Part shown: positions 34,522 through 47,673 of the stretch, piece by piece
Numbering within the stretch: position 1 is the stretch's first letter
Layout: each line of letters starts with the position of its first letter
Assembly: GCA_014529385.2 (NCBI GenBank)
Contig: CM043950.1
Coordinates: forward strand, 68,314,435-68,378,434
Length of the DNA: 64,000 nucleotides
Direction of reading: 5' to 3'
Source: Adiantum capillus-veneris
Lineage: Eukaryota; Streptophyta; Polypodiopsida; Polypodiales; Pteridaceae
Translations under genes and position numbers: made by a program
Notes under the pieces: model-generated
What the model was told of the DNA's origin: nothing
What the model saw: only the letters and a program-made list of their open reading frames with translations
Database searches by the model: none

Positions 34522-36440
34522 AGAAGCACATTGTTCATTGCCACTTTTCGAATCGGATTTTTGATTGGTTTTCTCCAAAAAGTCTAATACAGTATGCTTT
34601 TTTGCAATTGTTTAACAATACTGATCTTAACGAACTGACTTTTGGTTGGACGTTTAATCCTCCGCTAAAGAATTATATCTATTCTACAGAATTTCTTACT
34701 ACAAACACAAAACCAACATGTATATGCTCACTTTTTATGAACTATTGTTTTGACTTCAGTAATTTTGGACAACACGTATGTACTACAGATCTGTCGCTTA
34801 TTCAGTCAAAAGGTATCAAGGATCTATTGAGCAAAGGTTTGAATCATATCCCGCTCCAACCACTAAATTCGCACTTGGCTCTTGCCGCACTACTTACTTG
34901 CTTGACTGACATAGTCAAGCTTTTAAAGTTACATAGTCTACAACATGCTAGACTGGCTGACTTTTTAACATCTTACTTTCAAACGTGTGTCGAATCAATC
35001 ACACCTGCATGGATTAGCCAGGAGGCTACATGTCTCTCTCCCTCATTATCCTCGATGATCCATAAACTAAAAAAGGATTGGTTTGTGGTGGGACTTGACA
35101 AAGCCCCTCATATACCAACGTTTGTTTGTAAACACTTAGCCAGAATAATGGCTCAGTCTAGACTTCAAGGACCAAAATTTTTGCTTTCAGAAATGTGTCC
35201 GGAAGACACCATCCAATACTTGGACTCTTCCTTAAGGTACTTTAAACTATGTACTCAAAGTTCAAAAATTCCTATACTCTTTCCCACATGTAAGAGTCAC
35301 AAACACAAGTTTAGGTGGATTTTGGATGCCTCCAACTGTGTCATGCTACATGCTACAGATATAATCACAGCCTGTCTCAATCTGATTCTCACTGACTTTA
35401 ATACCATTTGTGAGGAAAAGTTTGTGGCAGTTAAGACTTTCACTGGTCGTGTAGCAAATAACTTCTGGCTCGTGAAAAACTCAACGGAGGTATTTATTAA
35501 TCTCCCGCAATACATTTTCTCGATGTTTACAGCTGATATTACGCAATGTTATGAAAACATATCACTGTTTGGACCCTCTGGACTACTCACAGTTCTACAA
35601 CAAATCAGTACGATGGTGTTTAGAAAAAGAAATGAGATGGGACAACACAGTATTTCTTTGGCTCGTAGCCCTAGATGGGTAAAAAACACACAAAAAGGGC
35701 CACCTACTCACTATGATTTGTACAATCTAATGGAGATTACTGAATGGCTTGTTCGGAATTGCTCCGTCAGACTAGGGGAACAATGCTTTCAACAAATACA
35801 TGGGATCCCTATGGGCTTCTCATGTTCACCTGTTATGTGCAATCTCTACCTAGCTTTCTTTGAGTATAAATGGATTCTTAAACAATGCGAGACAACTAAT
35901 ACTCCCATTAATCTAACACTGTTTAAACATACCTATAGATATATGGATGATTTGTTAAGTCTGAATAATCCTGGTTTTAAGGAATGCTTGCCAGAAATCT
36001 ATCCCATTACGCTTAAGATTGAACCTACCTTCATGAAATGCCTAAAGGTGGACAACGAGTATATGGTTACTAAAACAGTTTTTCTCAATCTGGAGTTGTC
36101 ACTTTGTTCTCTACTAACAGGAAATTATATCACGGAATTCTCTTGGAAAAGTGACAAGCTGCACCTTGGCTTGGTGGAATTTGTCAGAAAGAAGAGTAAC
36201 CATCCTTATATGGTAGCAATAAAAACCTGTCTGGGCATGATTTATCTTATTATGTACTCATCCTCAGATTCATTCATTGCATTTCAAGCAAAATGTCATT
36301 TGATAAAGAAGTATGTTACTAATGGGTTTGCTGGGAAAGCACTACTTAGCACTATTAGGAATTTCCTTAATAAAAACCCTTCGACACTATGTTTGGCGGA
36401 AAAAGGGAAAGTTATTGAACTTCTAGAACTCTCTCACTAG
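34470..36440 (+). CDS. Penelope-like reverse transcriptase without GIY-YIG domain
   Basis: The frame is open from 34470 to the stop at 36438-36440. Counting from the TTG at 34602 (612 codons), the PLE signature SKGL is at residues 77-80 and DKAPHIPTFVCKHL at 166-179. KFRWI lies at 236-240. RT motif A is DITQCYENI with Asp312, motif B GIPMGFSCSP at 401-410, motif C YRYMDD at 445-450, and FLNLEL at 494-499. All three catalytic Asp positions (312, 449, 450) are present. The thumb-like tail (MVAIKTCLGMIYLIMYSS...GFAGKALL) runs to residue 612, where PLEs with endonuclease would continue into GIY-YIG; here the protein stops. The enzyme would copy the element RNA into DNA. The DITxCYxNI form and the missing nuclease resemble the endonuclease-deficient Athena/Coprina type. 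No ATG start is evident, so the start needs splicing or frame repair. Confidence 0.85.
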   Translation: MYRTSSRKLLFCKEGNLKKHIVHCHFSNRIFDWFSPKSLIQYAFLQLFNNTDLNELTFGWTFNPPLKNYIYSTEFLTTNTKPTCICSLFMNYCFDFSNFGQHVCTTDLSLIQSKGIKDLLSKGLNHIPLQPLNSHLALAALLTCLTDIVKLLKLHSLQHARLADFLTSYFQTCVESITPAWISQEATCLSPSLSSMIHKLKKDWFVVGLDKAPHIPTFVCKHLARIMAQSRLQGPKFLLSEMCPEDTIQYLDSSLRYFKLCTQSSKIPILFPTCKSHKHKFRWILDASNCVMLHATDIITACLNLILTDFNTICEEKFVAVKTFTGRVANNFWLVKNSTEVFINLPQYIFSMFTADITQCYENISLFGPSGLLTVLQQISTMVFRKRNEMGQHSISLARSPRWVKNTQKGPPTHYDLYNLMEITEWLVRNCSVRLGEQCFQQIHGIPMGFSCSPVMCNLYLAFFEYKWILKQCETTNTPINLTLFKHTYRYMDDLLSLNNPGFKECLPEIYPITLKIEPTFMKCLKVDNEYMVTKTVFLNLELSLCSLLTGNYITEFSWKSDKLHLGLVEFVRKKSNHPYMVAIKTCLGMIYLIMYSSSDSFIAFQAKCHLIKKYVTNGFAGKALLSTIRNFLNKNPSTLCLAEKGKVIELLELSH

Positions 36441-36464
36441 TACACTGGTTGTAGGGGAGGTCTC

Positions 36465-36497
36465 ACCACCTGGTGATGACCCCCCTCACCAGATGGT
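36465..36497 (+). promoter_or_regulatory. Hairpin just after the RT stop codon
   Basis: ACCACCTGGTGA at 36465-36476 pairs with TCACCAGATGGT at 36486-36497: four pairs, one mismatch, seven pairs, and a 9-base C-rich loop. It lies 25 bases after the stop and 26 bases before the (CT)n tract, in the 3' untranslated part of the PLE. It might be an RT recognition or processing structure; there is no functional evidence. Confidence 0.6.
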
Positions 36498-36520
36498 AGG
36501 CCTTTCCCTGGGTAAGGGTG

Positions 36521-40130
<3,610 letters not shown>

Positions 40131-40688
40131 TACATCCTCATTTAAGCAATCACATATCGCCACATGGCATAGCTAAGCTTGCTCCTTTAGTGAAATCAAT
40201 CTTAGATAATCAAGGTAAAGAGGGGCATTGAATCGAGAGGAAGATGTTATTAGCCGGAGAAAATGCTATAGACTCAGGAGGAGTAACCCCTAGCCATTTT
40301 TTGCTATAAGAACTGCATGGTTGTCAAGAGTGATCAGTTAATACACAATCTGTTGGGTTTTTGTTTTGCAAGCCAAGGAAGAAATAATGAAGAATCTTAG
40401 GTAAAGCTATTGTGGTTCATACCATTTTCCCATTGGGGTTTTGTTAACTACTAAACATCCATACTAGTGTGTATGTACATAAGCATGATAGCTTGCAAAA
40501 GATAGAAATGTGGATTGCCTCTTTAGCATGACCTAATGTATAGGTTGGTACCATTCAATCTCGTTACCAAAATACCAACTTTTGATTATTTTCTTAAATG
40601 ATTTTGGCGCTATCCAGTCATTGAATGAGGGGACTAGAATCGCTAAAGACATTTTCATCGAGGACGCCGGAGCGATCAAGCGGCAGGC
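40131..40688 (+). other. Upstream region of the BTB-SPRY gene
   Basis: About 560 bases between the PLE and the BTB start codon. I see no clear TATA box or repeat. The promoter and 5' untranslated part of the gene should lie here or within the adjacent PLE repeat. Confidence 0.35.
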
Positions 40689-42362
40689 ATGGAGAGTACG
40701 AGCGATCGTGAAGCAGGCGTTGGGCAAGCAGCAGTTTATGAGGAGGGGAGGGACCATTCCATGCTGCAGGACCTTCGTCGCTTGCTGGGCAATCCCCCCT
40801 CCACCGACGTCATCTTCCTCTGCGGCAAGGAGCGCCAACAGGTCCCTGCTCACCGCCTTCTCGTCTCCCTGCGCTCCCCTCAACTGCAAGCCACGCTTCT
40901 CAGAAGCGAGGACCATGCCCAGCCTTGCCACATCGAGCTTCCCCATATCGATGCCTCCACCATGCATATCTGCATTGAATTCTTCTACACCGACACTGTT
41001 CGCGATGAGAGCTGGCTTGATTTTCAATCACTCGTTGAAGTCATTGCTGCAGCCAAGTATTTCCTCGTCTCAAAGCTTGAAGACCTTGCCATCACCCACA
41101 TCCAGCATCGGTTGATAACCCATGACGAGCAGAAGGTTCAACAGCCTGCTTTCGACAGGAGCCTGATGAAAGCATTCAACAGAGCTGCATTCCTCTATCG
41201 GTCGCATCGAAGCACGCCGATGCAGAAAATGTTGGAGCAAATGGTTGCTCACATTAGGTGGGCATCACAGTACTGGAAATCCAGAGGGTTTGAATTTGAG
41301 TTTGAACCCCTTCAGCATCTTGACCAAGATGCTTTGCTATTCTATTTGCAGAATATCAAGCTATGGCAGCATGTCTTTTCGAATCGTGCAGATGTGTATA
41401 GGTTGGAGTATCAGAAATTCTATACTCTGCTTTTATGGTGTGCTTCTCAATATGTATATGGGTGTAAAGGACAAGATGCATCTTTTGCATATGCGATGGA
41501 CAGTGCGATAGGACACTTTCTTCCATGGTATGGAGAATCTGCTTTACAAGATTTTTTGTCAGCAAAGTCTGCTAATAATTACGACCATATGGATACGAGC
41601 AGGTTGGAATTGATTCAAGCTTTAAGAGATCAAGTGCTGAGTTGTTTGAAGAAACTAGATTGCGGCCTGTTTAGACTATCTCCTGCAGTGATGTGCGGTA
41701 TCATTGAGCCCCTCAGCCTCTTACCAGATTCGATGTTGATGACGGTGTATAGGCTTCAAGCATTGAATCCAGGGGATCTACATTGGGATGATTTTGGTCA
41801 TCACAGAAACTACAGACTGGTGGACAGAGGACTTCATGTGCTTTCTTGCAGGACAGATACATTCGAAGGCTTTGCAAGGTGTAGCATGCCAATTGGGCTA
41901 CCCGGAAATATGACATTTGCATGGGAGGTGCTCATTTCGGAGCCAATGGACCATCTTCGGGTTGGCTTTTGTCTCAAGAGAAATTTTTTGCCTGAAGAGT
42001 ATGATCGGTTTGTGTTAGGTGACTATGAAGGGAGTTGGGCATTGAGCTCTAATGGAAACTTGCACCATGACTCTACAATTCATGTGGGGTACTGTAGTCA
42101 TTTTCATAGTAGGGATGAGGTGAAAGTTGGAGTGCACCTAAACTTGAATGAAAGGACTTGCTCATTTTCAATCGACGGCGTGGTCCAAAGTATCGCTTGG
42201 AGAGACTTGCCTAAACATGAACGAGTGTATCCTGCTATTTCTATGCAAAGGCCATCAAGAGCCCAACTAAGAATGATCTTTGAAGATTGGATGATTAATC
42301 CTAGAGAATTGCCGGGTGATTGTTCTAAAAAGCATAGAATGAAACATGATAAATTTAAATGA
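40689..42362 (+). CDS. BTB/POZ-SPRY domain protein
   Basis: An intact, intronless frame of 557 codons with ATG in a favourable context (ggcATGg). Residues about 37-142 form a BTB/POZ domain: STDVIFLCG, VPAHRLLVSLRSP, ELPHIDASTMHICIEFFYTD, then an AAKYFLVSKLEDLA helix. A helical middle region follows (about 143-370), with HFLPWYGESALQDFL and CGIIEPLSLLPDSML, possibly a BACK-like segment. From about 405 to 545 the protein reads as a SPRY domain: TFAWEVLISEPMDHLRVGFC, GDYEGSWALSSNG, DEVKVGVHLNLNERTCSFSIDGV and VYPAISM. BTB proteins often serve as Cullin-3 adaptors and SPRY domains bind target peptides, so a substrate receptor for ubiquitination is a reasonable guess. It is the only gene here with no sign of decay and with higher GC at its 5' end than its surroundings. 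Confidence 0.88.
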   Translation: MESTSDREAGVGQAAVYEEGRDHSMLQDLRRLLGNPPSTDVIFLCGKERQQVPAHRLLVSLRSPQLQATLLRSEDHAQPCHIELPHIDASTMHICIEFFYTDTVRDESWLDFQSLVEVIAAAKYFLVSKLEDLAITHIQHRLITHDEQKVQQPAFDRSLMKAFNRAAFLYRSHRSTPMQKMLEQMVAHIRWASQYWKSRGFEFEFEPLQHLDQDALLFYLQNIKLWQHVFSNRADVYRLEYQKFYTLLLWCASQYVYGCKGQDASFAYAMDSAIGHFLPWYGESALQDFLSAKSANNYDHMDTSRLELIQALRDQVLSCLKKLDCGLFRLSPAVMCGIIEPLSLLPDSMLMTVYRLQALNPGDLHWDDFGHHRNYRLVDRGLHVLSCRTDTFEGFARCSMPIGLPGNMTFAWEVLISEPMDHLRVGFCLKRNFLPEEYDRFVLGDYEGSWALSSNGNLHHDSTIHVGYCSHFHSRDEVKVGVHLNLNERTCSFSIDGVVQSIAWRDLPKHERVYPAISMQRPSRAQLRMIFEDWMINPRELPGDCSKKHRMKHDKFK

Positions 42363-42423
42363 AGAGCATGTGTAATAGTAGGGAAGCACCATTTGGATCA
42401 GTTCAATGAAATCTACAAATTGT

Positions 42424-42425
<2 letters not shown>

Positions 42426-42471
<46 letters not shown>

Positions 42472-42488
42472 ACACACACACACACACA
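42426..42488. repeat. (CT)n then (CA)n just after the BTB gene
   Basis: 43 bases of CT followed by about 18 bases of CA, beginning 64 bases after the stop codon; probably within or just past the 3' untranslated region. Confidence 0.97.
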
Positions 42489-42489
42489 T

Positions 42490-42848
42490 TTTTTTTTAGG
42501 GTAAATTTTGTTGATGGAATTTACAAGTGGGAAACCTCTGAGCGAGGAAAACCCATGAAAAATAAGAGATACAAAAAGTGCAGCACCATGAGACTCCGAA
42601 CACTAGAAACAGTCAAAGTAAATCGTGTAGGCATCGAGAGTGATGTCCCCGGCATCACGTGCAAAATGCAACACTTGACCAAGCGAGGGTTGGAAATAGG
42701 GAAAGGGGTCAACATCAGTGCCTTGAAACATCAAGGAGTTCCTATGGTGCCAGATGGCCCACATAATTGACTCCATTAAAAACACCATAAACTGAGATTG
42801 CAGGGACTGAAGCACCCCAAAAACCAAACTGAGATTGCAGGGACTGAA
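42490..42848 (-). pseudogene. LINE 3' part (C-terminal end), cut off by element A
   Basis: On the minus strand, 42827-42603 reads FLMESIMWAIWHHRNSLMFQG, the IMWAIWxHRN motif found near the C-terminus of plant L1-type LINE ORF2 proteins. The right side ends where gag codons of element A begin. The rest of a LINE on the same strand lies at 55.9-58.7 kb, on the far side of element A, so I infer both are one LINE. A 24-bp segment (aaactgagattgcagggact...) is duplicated at 42788 and 42824 at the junction. Confidence 0.7.
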
Positions 42849-45752
42849 GTTTTTGGGATGCTGTACGGCCTTAAACCTTGGGCCCGTCGCGAGGTAGAGA
42901 AGCAGAATCCCAACACCTGGGAAGTAGCCGCCAACATGGCCGAGAAGCTACGGGATACAAACTCAACCCAGGGTATCATTCCACACAACCCTCGCCCCAA
43001 CAATTTTGCCCCCAATAATGGGCCTAACCCACCTGCCGGGCGAGGCCGCGAGTTTAGACCCAGTTACAGAAGCAATGGACCCCGCTCACCACCACGGAGC
43101 TTTTTGGCAAGCAATTCTTACAGCCCCACATCGAGTAGCTTCTCCTCCAATACTTACAAAAGCAACAACAACTACCCGCGCACCGATCGTGTCTGGTGCC
43201 GTGACTGCAAGCTTGATCATGGTCCCTACTACCCGTGTGTACGCCAACGCAACCAAGCAGCATCCTCATCTAGCAGGGTCAACACCCTCCAGATAGAAGA
43301 ACCACCTTTCCCCCCCCGAATAAGCGTCGAAGAACTGGCTAGTCCTGGGGCTAACCAGCAACCCCGGATTGGAGCAGTGTCCCTCCGCCCGAAGTGTATG
43401 GCAGCAGCGATAACAGACATTCAGAACTTGTATGTTCAAGCAACAATCGGGTCCCAGAAGCAATGGATCATGGTAGACTCAGGCGCCACACACAACTTTC
43501 TGTCGCCACAATGTGCCGAGCGCCTGGGCCTACGTCTCACCACTGTCAACGAAACGACAGTAAAGTTTGCCCAAGGAAAGGATAACAATGTCAAGGCAGC
43601 TCGTCAGGTCAGGATCGAGTTGGGTGAATTCACATGTCGGCTGGATTTCATAGTGGTTCCAATGGACGATTTTGAGGCAATCATTGGTCTCTCCTTCAAC
43701 GACAAGTACCTCATTGCTCTACTAGGCATGAAGGTGGACCAATTACTGCTAAATAATCAGGGCAAAGCAGTGACAGTACAAGGCGCCAGACTCACAACAA
43801 GTCAAGCTTTCACCCGCCAGGCGCGTATGCAAACCAACTCGTCTCCCATCAACCGGCAGGACCCGGCTCAGTTAGCAGCGATGAAAGGCAAACAAAAAGT
43901 TCCGGAACACTCCTCACCAAGACTCAATCTCATGAGTGCAAAGCAAGCAGAGCGGGCCCTCAAGAAAGGAGCTCAAGTTCACCTCTGCATCATGCAGGCA
44001 AAGGAACAGCCCACAGCTAGGCTCAACGCCATCAGCATCGAGCAGGCCAAAGTGGGTGACCCCTCTCTGACCCCCATCCTTCAAAAGTACAAGGATGTCA
44101 TGCCTCCAGAACTCCCCCCCGGCTTACCCCCTCCCCGTCAAATTCAACACGAAATTGACCTCATCCCAGGTAGCACTCCCCCGGCAAAGGCCCCCTACCG
44201 CATGAACGACACCGAGCTCAAAGAGCTCAAGAAGCAACTACAGGAATTGGAGGATCAAGGTTTCATCCGGCCCAGCAGCTCTCCCTTTGGGGCCCCAGTG
44301 TTGTTCGTCAAGAAGAAAGATGGCTCGATGCGGCTATGTGTGGATTATCGGGCCTTAAACAAAATAACCATCAAAAACAAGTACCCAGTCCCGCTGATGG
44401 AAGACCTCCTAGACAGATTACAGGGCGCCAAGTACTTCACGCGCATCGATCTACGCTCAGGCTATCACCAAGTCCGCATCGCACTCAAAGACATTGCGAA
44501 TACCGCCTTCCGCACACGCTACGGCTCGTGGGAATGGCTTGTCCTGGGTTTTGGTCTCACTGGCGGCCCTGGCACGTTCTGCAGAATCATACATGACAGT
44601 TTCAGGGACATGATAGATGATTTCCTCATCACATACATTGATGACCTTCTGATTTACAGCAAGACCCTGGAAGAACACCAGAAGCATGTGGCCGCAGTAC
44701 TCCAACGTCTCCGCGAACACCAACTATATGCCAAGCTGGAGAAGTGTGAGTTTGCTGTGCAGAAAATCGAGTTCTTGGGCTTCATCGTCACATCCGAAGG
44801 CATTATGGTGGACCCTAAGAAAGTTGACGCTGTCAACAAGTGGGCCCCACCAACATCCATCAAAGAAGTCCGAGAATTTGTGGGTTTCTACCAGTACACC
44901 CGCCGATTCATCCGCGACTTCAGCAAGATTGCGGCCCCACTTACAGAAATCACAAAAGGCCACAAACCTTTCCAATGGACACCCAGAGAAGAAGAAGCTT
45001 TTGAGAACCTGAAGATTGCCATGTGCAGTACCCCTGTCCTCCGACTGCCCGACTTCACAAAATCCTTTGAAGTACACACAGATGCATCAGATGGTGCCAT
45101 TGGCGGCGTCCTCATGCAGGAACAACAACCCATCGCCTATGAATCTCACAAGTTCACCGATGTAGAGACAAGATGGACTACACATGAGAAGGAAATGCTC
45201 GCTATCGTCCACTGCCTCCGAAAGTGGCGACACTATGTCCAAGACAAGCACACAAAGGTCTACACAGACAACATCTCACTCAAGTACTTCCAGACCCAAC
45301 CAAAACTCACCCCCAAGCAAGCCAGGTGGCAAGATACACTGGCCGAATATGACATCGAGATCATCCATAAACCGGGCTCCACAAATGTCATGCCCGATGC
45401 ACTCAGCAGAATGCCTACTCTCAATGCTATCTCCTCAGCAACCAGCACGCTACGCCAGCGCATCCTCGACGCTCAGAAAGCTGATCCGGCTGTTCTCCGC
45501 ATGCTCCACGACCACATTTCTGGTAAAGCAGCAGTGGGTCTCTTTGAAGTCAGAGACAACCTATTCTATGCACATGGAAAAATCTACATTCCCAATGACC
45601 CAGAGCTCAAGAAAGATCTCATGTGGGAGGCTCATGACTGCAAATTAGCTGGACATGGGGGCCAGAAAAGATCTTATGACAAACTCCACCAACATTACAT
45701 GTGGCCCAAAATGAAGGACGACGTAATCGACTACGTGCGTACCTGCCCAACC
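42849..45752 (+). pseudogene. Element A: chromovirus gag-pol, 5' portion, interrupted in integrase
   Basis: The frame is open from 42798 but retroelement sequence starts at VFGMLYGLKPWARREVEK, near 42849. That is the late part of gag, so the 5' LTR and early gag are missing. Counting from 42798, order is: a Cys/His motif CRDCKLDHGPYYPC near residue 134; protease VDSGATHNF near 226; RT with FTRIDLRSGYHQ near 548 and YIDDLLIYS near 613; RNase H EVHTDASDGAIGG near 760; then the integrase HHCC domain (HDCKLAGHGG ... CPTC). All catalytic residues are in place. The reading stops at 45752, where element B has inserted between codons for CPTC and the integrase core. The gene continues at 54523. Domain order RT-RNaseH-IN marks it as Ty3/gypsy. 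Confidence 0.95.
45748..45752. other. Target site duplication of element B, left copy
   Basis: CAACC, also present directly after the right LTR at 54523-54527. A 5-bp duplication is normal for Ty3/gypsy integration. Confidence 0.95.
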
Positions 45753-47405
45753 TGTAATGGAATTTGCCTATTCAATTTGAGAATAACGGAATTTAATGAG
45801 AGTACTTTCAAGAAATGATTTTGTGAGCATAGCGGGTAGACATAATTGAAGATAGCAACATAATCATAGCAATTAGTTAACTTGGCATAGACAATACTTT
45901 TGCAAGAGAGAGAGAGTTTAGAGAACATGACAACAATTGAGGACCAGATTTATGTGGAGCCGGTCCCCCCTCCAATAGGCATTTGTATTATGATTTCTCC
46001 CATAAAGAGAGACTTGTTACAATACAGTCTTTGTGTTCCTTGTGACCTAGGTGATGCCATGAAGATGGAAGGCTTCATGCACCACAAACCTAACATAAAC
46101 TTGAAGAAATCTTTAACTATCCCAAGCCTCAGTCCCAAGACCTCAAACACCTTCGAAGGTGGAGAGAGCTAGCAGGGAATGAGGGTAGGGAAGAGGAAGA
46201 AGAAACATTTCGTAAGAGAAAGAATTAGTTCCTCACTTATCATACTCTTGTTGCTAGCATACATAATAGCATAGTAATGAAGAAGAAGGAGATGGCAAGC
46301 TTAAGCATTGAAGCATGGCTCTTGGTTGGATTTGCACTCCATAGCCAAGAGTGTTGGTGTAGGCTCTCAACCTCTACTTGCTTGGAGAGGGAGCTCTTGC
46401 ACTTTGCATAGCACACAATCAGAGTGATTGTGAGTGTGTGTGGGTGAGTATACCCCCTAGGCACCCCCCTAGCTTGCTTGGGTCGACCCCCCCTTGTAGC
46501 TCATGCCTGAAGCTCATTGGACCCCTCCAGGCCTAGCCAATCACAAGCAGGAGCCATTACAAGCAATATGGGTAGCCTTGGGACAAGTGTCCCCCTTTCC
46601 CCTTTGAGAGAGAGGACTTGATAAATGCTAAAACAATTAGATAATTCATGTAATTTATCATTGGACCCCTTTGAAGCTTAGCCAATAGGCTTCAAGCAAC
46701 ACATGAAGGTAACATGGGTAGGGGCCTGACATGTGTCCTTGCTGCCTCTTCAAGTTGGGGCTTCCCTTGTGTGTGTGAGTGGGTGTTCTCTCTCTAGCTC
46801 CTAGGAAAAGGGCTCGCCCCCCCTCTTGTAGGAATGAATTTGACTTTAGGTGATCAAGCACCTTACTCATCAAGCATGACAAAGCACTTGAACTAGGGGG
46901 TGTTCCCACAAGCATTTCAGGCAAGCTTCTCAAGGCACCTCAAGTACCTTAATCATGCAGCAAGTCAAGCACCTCAAGCATGGAGCCAGTCAAGCACCTC
47001 AAGCATCTTAATCAAGCACCTCAAGCATGAAAAACACCTCAAGCATGACAAGCACCTCAAGCAGGACAAGCACCTCGAGCTTGGGCCGGGTTCCCACCTC
47101 AAGCTCAGCCCTAGCTTACTTAAGGTCAAAAGGACTTTTACACACATTTATTGGAGGTCTTCAATGAAGCTAACCCTAAGGTCTTATGCTCCATTGTTTA
47201 GCCTTGCTCTTTGATAGACCATCTCCCTTTTGGGCCCCTTTACATTGGCCCCATGTTGAGATAGATCTAAAAGCACATACCTATATCTTAACACTTGTTC
47301 CCGTTTATTCTCCCACATTAAGTGATCAATTTAATATGACTCCAACATTGATCAATTTAATATGAGAAAATCATTTGGGTTAGTTAGATATTAGATTTTA
47401 TGACA
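45753..47405 (-). repeat. 3' LTR of element B
   Basis: 1653 bp, in element orientation TGTCATAAAATC...TTCCATTACA. Inside are a minisatellite of CACCTCAAGCATGACAAG-type units (about 46960-47080), CCAAT/ATTGG blocks and a TG-rich run. No unambiguous TATA box was identified. It is of the same family as the LTRs at 11491 and 21929. Confidence 0.96.
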
Positions 47406-47407
47406 TA

Positions 47408-47420
47408 TCCCTTTTTACCC
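47408..47420 (-). other. Polypurine tract of element B
   Basis: On the minus strand GGGTAAAAAGGGA stands two bases before the TG of the 3' LTR, as expected for the plus-strand primer. Confidence 0.8.
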
Positions 47421-47673
47421 TACGACATCTTTCCAAGATGGATGACTAATCCATTTGGTGCTTGGGAGACATAGCTGCCGCAAGCATGTCTGCTCTTTAG
47501 TCCATTTCATTCTCCCAAAGTAGAGTGACAAATTCTACTTGGTGTTTGAGAGACGTCGTCATCACAAACATGATTCTAAGCATGCATACTAGTTAAATTT
47601 GTGCACAATTAAAAAGAGGACTAGTCATATAAGACAAAAACATGAGTTATTTAAAAGAAATTTGTACATTTGC
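47421..47673. other. Short untranslated spacer of element B
   Basis: About 250 bases between the chromodomain stop codon and the polypurine tract; no frame or motif seen. Confidence 0.5.

Noticed and set aside
40582-41115. A 177-codon frame overlapping the BTB gene start
   Set aside because: It is an alternative frame of the BTB coding sequence with Ser/Pro-rich content typical of GC-rich shadows; no independent motif.
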